The notes under the pieces are model-generated. The model was not told where the DNA came from. It worked only from the letters and a program-made list of their open reading frames with translations, and did no database searches. A DNA stretch of 64,000 nt from Caballeronia humi (GTDB taxonomy: Bacteria; Pseudomonadota; Gammaproteobacteria; Burkholderiales; Burkholderiaceae): the NCBI RefSeq assembly GCF_001544475.1, contig NZ_FCNW02000012.1, positions 81,576 to 145,575 of the forward strand, written 5' to 3'. The position numbers were made by a program, and so were the translations under genes. Below, one piece after another: positions 56,675 through 64,000 of this stretch (position 1 is its first letter; every line of letters starts with the position of its first letter).

Positions 56675-57970
56675 ATGTCTGACCATTTAATTTATCGAGG
56701 CAGCTGGGTGCCGAAAGCCAGTCCGTCGAGTAAAGTCAGCGTGCACGCGGCAGCGGTCAACGAAATAAAAGTCATCACAGAAGGAGAGGCGCTGTTGAAT
56801 TCAACATCCCCGGTATTGCCAAATCGCATGTCTCACGTCGACGCGATTCGCGCGGTCGCCGTCCTTTTCGTAATGTGGATGCATTATGCGGAAATATTTT
56901 CGAACATCGCGGGATCTGGGCAGTGGCTGAATAGCATTCCACATTATGGGAATTTCGGCCGGATCGGTGTAGTAGTTTTCTTTGCGCTGAGCGGCTTATT
57001 GATTCCGAAAAGCTTGTATGGCCCTATTAGTGCAGGAACGCGCCGCTTCTTGATTCGACGCTTTTTTCGGCTCTATCCAGCGTTTTGGGTTTCTATACCG
57101 CTGGGCTTTCTTTCCTATCGGATGCTTGCCGGCAGACAAATGGAGCCCGCGGCGTGGCTTGCAAACGCGACGATGCTTCCCGACGCCCTCGGTTATCCCG
57201 AGATGATGGGGCACTATTGGACGCTCGAAACCGAACTGGTTTTCTACGCGCTCTGTCTTGTACTATTTTGGCTCGGCGGCATCCAACGGATGCGTGATCT
57301 CTGCATTGTCTGCGTCTCTTTGGGCGGTGCTTTTGTTATCACTTCCGCACTCAAGATTGTTCCGCCAACCGCGCTTGGCCAATACAAGGGCATGCTTTAC
57401 CACCTTTCAATCATGTTTTGGGGCGCGTGTTTCCGACACGTGAACGACAATCCCCGTGGGCGCGTGGTGTTCACGCTTCCGGGAGTGCCCGCGTTCCGAG
57501 TCGACTGTTCGTATAAGACGGCATTCGTTGCCGTCACCGGCGTAGTTGCCAGCATCTCGCTGCTGACCTTTGCGGTTGCATTGATACAGCACGACAACGA
57601 GCACGTCATCAATTCAGTGAGCTATCTACTGGGATTAGGGATCTTCATCCTGCTCGCGACCGTCTGGAAGATCCATTCACGGTTGTTTGCGTGGATCGGT
57701 GAGCTGAGCTATTCGTTGTACCTGCTGCACGGCGTTCCCGTTTATGTTCTCGAGTGGGTGTGCAAGCGCGCTGGCTGGCTGGGGGCACCGCTTGCGGTCT
57801 ATATGATCACCGCGGCGGTATTCGCTATCGGTCTCTCCTGGCTGAGCTTCCGGGCAGTTGAAGCCCCGTGTATACGGCTGGGCCATGCATTGACGTCGGC
57901 GCGCCGCCCAACGACCTCGAATGCGGTCTTCGTCGGCGATCATGCACGCGAGAAAAATGGAGGTCACTGA
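56675..57970 (+). CDS. Acyltransferase 3 family membrane protein
   Basis: 431 residues. The conserved start HVDAIRAVAVLFVMWMHYAE, with Arg and His of the active site, is near residues 54-73; the 50 residues before it are polar and a later start is possible. IGVVVFFALSGLLIPKSLYG and FLIRRFFRLYPAFWVSIPLG follow, then about nine further helices. It should O-acylate a glycan in the inner membrane. Context suggests the polysaccharide of the accessory region; it is the third sugar-decorating enzyme in the window. Confidence 0.87.
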   Translation: MSDHLIYRGSWVPKASPSSKVSVHAAAVNEIKVITEGEALLNSTSPVLPNRMSHVDAIRAVAVLFVMWMHYAEIFSNIAGSGQWLNSIPHYGNFGRIGVVVFFALSGLLIPKSLYGPISAGTRRFLIRRFFRLYPAFWVSIPLGFLSYRMLAGRQMEPAAWLANATMLPDALGYPEMMGHYWTLETELVFYALCLVLFWLGGIQRMRDLCIVCVSLGGAFVITSALKIVPPTALGQYKGMLYHLSIMFWGACFRHVNDNPRGRVVFTLPGVPAFRVDCSYKTAFVAVTGVVASISLLTFAVALIQHDNEHVINSVSYLLGLGIFILLATVWKIHSRLFAWIGELSYSLYLLHGVPVYVLEWVCKRAGWLGAPLAVYMITAAVFAIGLSWLSFRAVEAPCIRLGHALTSARRPTTSNAVFVGDHAREKNGGH

Positions 57971-58426
57971 CATTAGTCGGCATTGTGGTGTGCTTGTGCA
58001 GCCGCCGCGCAGAGCCTGCACGCGGCGACGAAGGGGGCCGGCGCGCGTCATCGGACAGACTGGAGCCCACTGCAGGCCGGGCGTGAGTCGAACAGGTGTC
58101 GCCCAGGCGCCCGTCAACGCCTTCCGAGCCGACGCGCTTGGTCCGGAGGCGCTGACTTTGGCACGACGCGATTCGCTAATCTACGCTCCGCCACGGGCTG
58201 CTTACAAAACATGCGCAGACGAACTTGTCTAGCGTTTGGGCCGACCCACCGCGGTTCCACTTCGGGCCGCACAGTTCGGCGTTGGGCGAATTGATCCTAG
58301 TTCATCGCATACGATCCCGGCGAATGACGGTAGCCAAACAGCATTGGCGAAGCAAACGCGTCTTTTTGCGGCGACACCACGCGGCCACAGTCACCCACCG
58401 GCGTCCGCTTTATTTGGCGCAGAAAG
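57971..58426. other. 456-base gap between acyltransferase and wbiI
   Basis: Lies between convergent genes. No obvious terminator hairpin or gene. Short frames present have no coding features. Confidence 0.4.
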
Positions 58427-60319
58427 TCAGCCCACCGTTCTCCGCGTCACGCGCGCGTTGGACATGACACGCTGAAGTGTGGGCGGCATCGCCGTCTGAT
58501 ACTCAGGCACCCAACGGCGCAGATCGCGTCGAACTTCTTCATCCGGCAACACACGGTGTTGCATTAACCAGGGCAGCAGCTCGTCAAGGAAATGATCCGG
58601 CACTTCGCGCGCCTGCGCGATCCGCAGTTTCGGATGCGGCGTGCGCGTGGTCGTTTCATCGTCGGCGAGGAGTTCTTCGTATAGCTTCTCGCCCGGTCTC
58701 AGTCCCGTGAACACGATCCGGATCTGCTCCTCCGAGAAGCCGTAAAGTCGAATCAAATCGCGCGCCAGATCGACGATTTTCACCGGCTGCCCCATGTCGA
58801 GGATAAAGATCTCGCCGCCGTGTCCCATGCTCGACGCCTGCAGCACCAGTTGCGCCGCTTCCGGAATCGTCATGAAGAAACGCGTGATCTCGGGATGCGT
58901 GACCGTCACCGGTCCGCCCTTTGCGATCTGCTGCTGGAACTTCGGAATCACGCTGCCCGCGCTGCCGAGCACGTTGCCGAAGCGCACCGTCTCGAATTGC
59001 GTGCGCGGAGCCGATTGCTGGAGCGCCTGGCACGCCATCTCCGCGAGGCGTTTGCTGGCACCCATCACATTCGTCGGGTTGACGGCCTTGTCGGTGGAAA
59101 TCAGCACAAAATGGCGCACGTCATGACGAATGGCCGCGCGCGCGACGCGCAGCGTGCCGAGCACATTGTTGCGCACCGCCTGCCACGCGTTCTGCTCTTC
59201 CATCAGCGGCACGTGCTTGTACGCGGCCGCGTGGAACACGATGTGCGGCGTGAAGCGCGACATCGTCTGGTCGAGCAGCAGAGAATCCTTCGCGTCGCCG
59301 ATCACCGGAATCACCGACAGCTCCGAAAAATTCTCGTGCAGTTCCTCGGTGAGCCGGTACATCGCGAATTCGCTCTGATCGTAGGCGACCAGCTGCGCCG
59401 GTGAAAACCGCAGAATCTGACGGCACAGCTCGGAACCGATCGAACCTCCTGCGCCCGTCACCATCGCGACGCGGCCGTGTAGCAGCGCTTCGACGTGCGG
59501 CATGTCGATTTTCACCGGCTCGCGGCCGAGCAGGTCTTCGAGGTCGATCTGGCGCACGCGCGACAGGAACGCCTGGCCCTGCGTGAGCGGCGTGAGCGCC
59601 GGGAGGACCATTGCCTTGACGCCCGCCCGCACACAGAGCGTCGCGACGCGCCGCTGCGCCTCCACCGATGCCGACGGAATCGCGATGATCGCGTAATCGG
59701 TTTTCAGTTGGTCAGCCCAGAGGGGAAGTTCGCTGATCGAACCGAGCACCTTATGTCCTAGAACTTCGCGGCCGCGCTTGGCAGGATCGTCGTCCAGGAG
59801 ACCGACGAGACGCCATTCACTCGAACGCGCCAGTTCGCGCACGAGGCTCGCCGCCGCGTTGCCGGCGCCGAGCAGGATCACAGGCTTCCCCTGTCCGACC
59901 AGGCCGCCGTACAGGTAGAACTCCTTCGTCGCGCGGTAAAGCGCGCGCGCGCCGCCCATCGCGAGGAACAGCAGGATCGGCGCGACGATGAGAACCGAGC
60001 GAGGAATGATGGGGATCGGCTGCGCCATGACCGCGCCGACCATTACGATTAACGCGCCCGCGACGACCGCTTTCGAGATACGCATCAGGTCAGGCAGGCT
60101 CGCGAAGACCCACATCCCGCGATAAAGACCGAAGACGCGAAAGAGAACGCCGTAGACGGGGAGTACCCAGAGGAGCGCATGCAGCGCACTGGACTGGAAG
60201 TGGGGCGGCACCGCGCCGTTGAAGCGGATCACATAGGCTGCGATCCACGTCCCCGCGACCGCGAAGAGATCGAATGCGAACGCGCCGGCCGATAGCCATG
60301 AAGCTTTAAATCGATTCAT
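58427..60319 (-). CDS. wbiI: WbpM/WbiI-type nucleotide-sugar 4,6-dehydratase
   Basis: 630 residues from the ATG at 60319 (GAGG upstream). Four N-terminal membrane helices, then a CoA-binding-like Rossmann domain (VILLGAGNAAASLVREL), then the SDR domain from about residue 280 with TGAGGSIGSELCRQI. The catalytic S-M-K type set lies in LISTDKAVNPTNVMGASKR, with Met in place of the usual Tyr, a mark of the WbpM/FlaA1/CapD group. These make UDP-4-keto-6-deoxy-HexNAc for O-antigen sugars such as QuiNAc or FucNAc. It is the last gene of the wbiG-wbiH-wbiI run. Confidence 0.92.
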   Translation of the reverse strand: MNRFKASWLSAGAFAFDLFAVAGTWIAAYVIRFNGAVPPHFQSSALHALLWVLPVYGVLFRVFGLYRGMWVFASLPDLMRISKAVVAGALIVMVGAVMAQPIPIIPRSVLIVAPILLFLAMGGARALYRATKEFYLYGGLVGQGKPVILLGAGNAAASLVRELARSSEWRLVGLLDDDPAKRGREVLGHKVLGSISELPLWADQLKTDYAIIAIPSASVEAQRRVATLCVRAGVKAMVLPALTPLTQGQAFLSRVRQIDLEDLLGREPVKIDMPHVEALLHGRVAMVTGAGGSIGSELCRQILRFSPAQLVAYDQSEFAMYRLTEELHENFSELSVIPVIGDAKDSLLLDQTMSRFTPHIVFHAAAYKHVPLMEEQNAWQAVRNNVLGTLRVARAAIRHDVRHFVLISTDKAVNPTNVMGASKRLAEMACQALQQSAPRTQFETVRFGNVLGSAGSVIPKFQQQIAKGGPVTVTHPEITRFFMTIPEAAQLVLQASSMGHGGEIFILDMGQPVKIVDLARDLIRLYGFSEEQIRIVFTGLRPGEKLYEELLADDETTTRTPHPKLRIAQAREVPDHFLDELLPWLMQHRVLPDEEVRRDLRRWVPEYQTAMPPTLQRVMSNARVTRRTVG

Positions 60320-60330
60320 CCGCGTGGACC

Positions 60331-61365
60331 TCAAGGTTGTTCGGAAGGAAGGGACTGATGACGCCGCCATGAAACATCGACGACCGCCCCCGCTGCCGCG
60401 ACCACAATTGCCCACCCTGCTACCGCACACCACTGTCCGACTGGAGGAAACCCTAATGCGAGATTAGCAAGCATTATGCCGGCAAGCATCAGCAAGTACC
60501 ACGCCAAAGCCGTGCGTGCGTGGCCCATGCCAAGGCGCACCATCCGCTGATAGTAATGCTCGCGGTGCGCCTGCCAAAATTTTTCCCCGCGCATGAGGCG
60601 CCTCAACAACGTCACCGACGCATCGGCGATGAAGGGGGTAAAGACGAGTGCCGGGAACCACACCGGCCAAGTGCCTTTCAGCCAGCCCCAATAGCCGAGC
60701 GCGCCTGCCAGAAAGCCTAAGGGTATTGACCCCGAATCGCCAAGAAAAATCCGGGCCGGATGGAAATTGAAGAGCAGAAAACCCGCCGCCGCGCCCGCAA
60801 CGGCCGCGCTGGCAAGGCCGAGATCGATCTGCGGCACGGGTCCGGCGAGCGCCGCCGCCGCGTAGCCGCCGAAACCGAAGAGCGCCATGCCGCCGGCAAG
60901 GCCGTCGGCGCCGTCCATGAAGTTGTAGAGATTCACGAGCCACAGCATCAAGAATCCGACCGCCGCCAGCGCCCACCACGGTACCGGCGCCGGATTCAGC
61001 ACGATCAGCACGGCGACCGCCAGCAAATGCGCGGCGAAGCGGACTCTGGCCGGGAGGTCGCGACGGTCGTCGATCTGCGAGACCGCGGAGAGAAAAGCGG
61101 CGCCCGCGACGACGAGCCACATCGACGGCGCGACGATCAGCATCGCGATCACGGCGACCGGCACGATGCCCCAGCCGCCGATGCGCGGCGTCGGGCGTGT
61201 GTGCAGCGAACGATCGTTTGGGATATCGGTGGCGAGGCGCCACGCGAGGCCTGTTTTGAGCAGCACGGCCAAGATCAGCGCAGAGGCGACGAGCGCGAGC
61301 GCCGCGACGACAGCGGCGGAAGTCCACGGTGAATCGATCAGGAACGGCAGCGGCGGGCGGGTCAT
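60331..61365 (-). CDS. wbiH: WbiH/WbpL-type undecaprenyl-phosphate sugar-phosphate transferase
   Basis: 344 residues from the ATG at 61365 (MTRPPLPF). About ten to eleven membrane helices. DIPNDRSLHTRPTPRIGGWG, LYNFMDGADGLAGGMALFG and RIFLGDSGSIPLGFLAGALG are the MraY/WecA family motifs, and the terminal AHREHYYQRMVRLGM loop is typical of the WbpL group. It attaches a HexNAc-1-phosphate, likely the WbiI product after reduction by WbiG, to the lipid carrier to begin O-antigen. It lies 11 bases upstream of wbiI. Confidence 0.9.
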   Translation of the reverse strand: MTRPPLPFLIDSPWTSAAVVAALALVASALILAVLLKTGLAWRLATDIPNDRSLHTRPTPRIGGWGIVPVAVIAMLIVAPSMWLVVAGAAFLSAVSQIDDRRDLPARVRFAAHLLAVAVLIVLNPAPVPWWALAAVGFLMLWLVNLYNFMDGADGLAGGMALFGFGGYAAAALAGPVPQIDLGLASAAVAGAAAGFLLFNFHPARIFLGDSGSIPLGFLAGALGYWGWLKGTWPVWFPALVFTPFIADASVTLLRRLMRGEKFWQAHREHYYQRMVRLGMGHARTALAWYLLMLAGIMLANLALGFPPVGQWCAVAGWAIVVAAAGAVVDVSWRRHQSLPSEQP

Positions 61366-61423
61366 TTCCCAGTATTTGTGTGATGGATGATCGTGTCGGC
61401 TGGGCCGATCTTTGGCTTTTCGT

Positions 61424-62386
61424 TTAGCGCGTGCCCCGGCGCGTCGCGAGGAACCAGCGCGCCGTGGCGGCAAGTCCCGCGTCGAGGGAAACCGGAGGGC
61501 GCCAGCCTAGCACATCTCGAATATGCGTCGAATCGACACGAAGGCTGCCTGTAAGACGATCGATCTGCGCGGTCTTGCCGGTCAGCCGGCCGGCGAATTT
61601 CAGGACATCGACCGGCACCGGCACAAGGCGCGCCGGCCTGCCGAGATGGCGGCCGAGGCTGCGCGCGAGATCGGCGACGCTCGGGTCGTCGCCATCGGTG
61701 ACGTGGAAGGTCTGGCTGGCGGCGCGCAGATGTGTCGCAGCGAGGGCGAGCGCGTTTGCCAGGTTGTCGACGTAGCAGAGGCTTCGTCGCGCCGTGACGG
61801 AGCCTATCGGCAGCGGGAAGCCCTTCGCGATCGCGTTCATCAGGCTTAGGAAGTTGGCGCGCACGTCCGGGCCGTAGACGAGCGGCGGACGCACGATCAC
61901 GATTTCCAATCCGGTGCGCGCGCCGAATTCCAGTAGTTTCACTTCGGCTTCGGCTTTCGAGACGCCGTAGGGATCGGGCGGACGGCGTTCGTCGGTTTCT
62001 TTCAGCGGCCGGCCGGAGTCCAGTTCGGCGAGCGCCTTGATGCTGCTCACGTAGACGAAACGCGTGGCGCCTGCGCGGACGGCGGCATCGGCGGCTCGCA
62101 GCGAGCCTTCGACGTTCGTCGCGCGGAAGGCGGCGAGCGGGTTGGTGTCGGCGTCGCGCATCACGTGGACGCGGGCTGCGAGGTGGATTACGGTTTGGGC
62201 GTCGGCGAAGGTTTCGGGGGTGATCGAGTCGAGCGATTCGATGCGCTTCGTTTCCACGCCCGATTCGCACGTCGTGTTCGGGCGAGCGATGGCGGTGACC
62301 GGCGTGCCCTGCTCCATCAGCACGCGCGTCAGCACCCTTCCGACGAAACCGTTCGCTCCTGTGATCGCGATGCGGCGGCCGGTCAT
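61424..62386 (-). CDS. wbiG: WbiG-type NAD-dependent epimerase/reductase
   Basis: 320 residues from the ATG at 62386, overlapping the previous stop as ATGA, with GGAAGTGGCT upstream. RIAITGANGFVGRVLTRVL binds NAD(P). Ser in VSSIKALAE and the YGVSKAEAE Tyr/Lys pair form the active site. It belongs to the extended SDR group that reduces the 4-keto sugar nucleotide made by WbpM-type enzymes. Adjacent wbiH and wbiI support synthesis and loading of a 6-deoxy-HexNAc. Confidence 0.87.
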   Translation of the reverse strand: MTGRRIAITGANGFVGRVLTRVLMEQGTPVTAIARPNTTCESGVETKRIESLDSITPETFADAQTVIHLAARVHVMRDADTNPLAAFRATNVEGSLRAADAAVRAGATRFVYVSSIKALAELDSGRPLKETDERRPPDPYGVSKAEAEVKLLEFGARTGLEIVIVRPPLVYGPDVRANFLSLMNAIAKGFPLPIGSVTARRSLCYVDNLANALALAATHLRAASQTFHVTDGDDPSVADLARSLGRHLGRPARLVPVPVDVLKFAGRLTGKTAQIDRLTGSLRVDSTHIRDVLGWRPPVSLDAGLAATARWFLATRRGTR

Positions 62387-63231
62387 AGCCACTTCCAGCC
62401 GAATCGGTTGAAAAACTTGTACGCGGAGGTCACGAAGAGCTTGATGTGCGTCCAGCCCTTGCGCGCTGCGTCGCCGCCGTGATGCAGTACGCGCACTGAT
62501 GGCACGTACGCGACGCGCGCGATCTCGTGCGTGCGCAGGCTCAGGTCGTAGTCTTCGAAGTAGAGGAAATAGCGGGGGTCGAAACCGCCGAGCTTCTTCA
62601 GGACGTCGGTGCGGAAAAGCATGAAGCAGCCGCTGACGATGGGCGGGTCCCAGACTACCTCCTTGTCGCCGATTACGTCGCGCATTTCGTAGCGGGCGAG
62701 ACGGTTCGCGAACGGGGCGCGCAGACGTGCAGGGAGGAAGCCGCGGGCGAAGAGGTCGAAGACGGTGGGGTAGCGGCGGCAAAGGAATTGCTGGTGCCCA
62801 TCTTCTTCCAGGATCAGCGGCGAAAGGAGACCGACCTCCGGATGAGCTTCCATGAATGCGAGCGCGTGGCTGAGCGCGTCGCAGCCAAGTTCGATGTCGG
62901 GATTTAAGACCAGGTGGTAACGGCTCGATGTGCACTCGATGGCGAGATTGTGTCCAAGGCCGTAGCCGACGTTGCCCTGGCCTTCGATGACAGCCGTCGT
63001 GAACCTTGCTTCGCCAGCAAGCTCGTACCAGTCCATGCGTTCATTCGTTCCGTTGTTGACAAGATACAGCGGCGCAGACACGGCTTGATCTGCTACGCAC
63101 AAGCGACCCAGGGCGGCATCCAGTGTACTAAGTGTACGTTCGAGAAGTTGACGGTTCGGCCGATAAACGACGACGGATACGCTTATCAATTCAACCGAGC
63201 TTGCGCTATCGGAATGGAAGTTCAACTGCAT
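62383..63231 (-). CDS. Family 2 glycosyltransferase, WbbL/rhamnosyltransferase-like
   Basis: 282 residues. ISVSVVVYRPNRQLLERTL starts the GT-A fold, VNNGTNER is the nucleotide site, VLNPDIELG the DxD-like metal site, and PPIVSGCFMLFRTDVLKKLGGFDPRYFLYFEDYDLSLR the acceptor/catalytic region with ED pair, typical of WbbL rhamnosyltransferases. It is translationally coupled to wbiG, so it belongs to the O-antigen segment. Rhamnose as donor is inferred from family resemblance. Confidence 0.88.
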   Translation of the reverse strand: MQLNFHSDSASSVELISVSVVVYRPNRQLLERTLSTLDAALGRLCVADQAVSAPLYLVNNGTNERMDWYELAGEARFTTAVIEGQGNVGYGLGHNLAIECTSSRYHLVLNPDIELGCDALSHALAFMEAHPEVGLLSPLILEEDGHQQFLCRRYPTVFDLFARGFLPARLRAPFANRLARYEMRDVIGDKEVVWDPPIVSGCFMLFRTDVLKKLGGFDPRYFLYFEDYDLSLRTHEIARVAYVPSVRVLHHGGDAARKGWTHIKLFVTSAYKFFNRFGWKWL

Positions 63232-64000
63232 CCTTGATGACGGAAATTCAGGACTTGCGGCGGCCGCTGACGGACGACGGGAGCCGACATTTTCGCCGAA
63301 ATGAACTGAAAGGAGGAAGTCATTTGGGAATCTCGGCTAGTAACCATCGACGCCTCACCGGCAAGACGGCGAATCGGCATCCGTTCAAGTACGTTGAGGC
63401 GCTTGCCTCCACAGGCATGAGATGGCCATCGCGCGCGTTCGCAACCAGCGTTCAGATTCGTCGCGATCGATCTAGTACCGTTTTAAGGTCCGACGTAATA
63501 ACCGCTGTCGTCGCAGGGTAGTCCCCGACAGCATAATCCTCGGCGAATTCAGCTAGTGACGTCGGCTTGCGCCTACACGAAGAACTGAATCAACGGGATG
63601 CGATCATTCCGATGTCCTTGGACGCCGCGTCGTCCGTTAGTCGCAGCAAAGAGAACATGGTGGAAATTGAGTGCCACCGGACCAGTCAGCGCCATAGCTT
63701 CGAGCGTCCTACGAAAGTAACAACTGACTGAGGACTAGTCCGTGCGGACACCACCGGACGACGTTCTACGGCCATCCATATCGTCGTCGTCGAGCATTCG
63801 CCTTGGGCCACCAAAGACAGTTCAAGTTGTCGCGCATTGGAAATGCCACTGACGAGACCCCCACCCCTTAGTACTACAGCCGTAGATATGCCGGAGGCAC
63901 GCCGCCGCGTCGTCGATAATGGGACTGCTGGGCACGGTACTGATGTCGGCGTCGCCACATTGACCACGACATCACATGCTCAATGGAGTGGAGCGTTCGC
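63232..64000. other. Right-edge region without an assigned gene
   Basis: 769 bases. The upstream region of the GT2 gene. One short frame, 63324-63521 on the plus strand, has a perfect AGGAGG seven bases before a TTG codon (about 65 residues starting at that TTG), but the peptide has no recognisable family. Otherwise nothing I can support; the next LPS genes would lie past the edge. Confidence 0.35.

Noticed and set aside
63686..63967. Minus-strand frame of about 93 codons at the right edge
   Set aside because: No ribosome-binding site or family features; composition looks random.

Overview
The window is GC-rich chromosomal DNA of a Burkholderiaceae bacterium. The gene set (kdoO next to waaC and waaA, a WbiG/WbiH/WbiI-type O-antigen segment, a cepacian/colanic-like exopolysaccharide locus) points to Paraburkholderia, Caballeronia or a close relative. 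Almost every recognisable gene builds, polymerises, exports or trims a cell-surface polysaccharide. I saw no rRNA, tRNA, CRISPR array or prophage.

Layout. (1) 1-4085, minus: lipid A/core genes manB, waaC, kdoO and waaA (waaA runs off the left edge). (2) 4468-9901, plus: wzx-like flippase, GT2, GT4, galE and a WecA-type initiating transferase, i.e. a short O-antigen-like operon without its own polymerase. A lone alpha/beta hydrolase follows at 9931-10752. (3) 11098-42260: a large exopolysaccharide locus in several transcription units. Its core minus-strand operon is manC, wcaJ-like initiating transferase, wza, wzc, gmd, fcl, GT4 and wcaI. Around it lie a second flippase, a polymerase, three more glycosyltransferases, two acyl/acetyltransferases, a GMC oxidoreductase, a small exported protein, a glycosidase lipoprotein, gmm and galU. 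Two paralogous PfpI/AraC-type regulators sit at 34.7 and 41.2 kb. The locus resembles colanic acid and cepacian loci but has no visible wzb/bceD phosphatase and no UDP-glucose dehydrogenase. (4) 42284-43801: PAP2 phosphatase and a LysR regulator.

(5) 43906-57970: an accessory region with looser gene packing, long non-coding stretches and AT-richer promoters. It holds a GT9-like protein, a GT87-like membrane transferase, a GtrB-like GT2, a second Wzy-like polymerase, two secreted clan-A glycosidases, an acyltransferase, a broken IS256-family element and the tail of a second one. I read it as a candidate second exopolysaccharide system acquired by transfer. (6) 58427-63231, minus: wbiI, wbiH, wbiG and a GT2, the kind of O-antigen segment that in many Burkholderia lies close to manB/waaC. 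About 54 kb of polysaccharide genes therefore separates two same-strand LPS blocks. 63232-64000 holds nothing I can assign.

How it works together: ManC, ManB, Gmd and Fcl should supply GDP-mannose and GDP-L-fucose (or a related 6-deoxyhexose); GalU and GalE supply UDP-glucose and UDP-galactose. The WcaJ-like enzyme starts the repeat unit on undecaprenyl phosphate. GT4 enzymes extend it, acyl/acetyltransferases decorate it, Wzx flips it, Wzy polymerises it, and Wzc/Wza control length and export. The glycosidases probably trim or release product.
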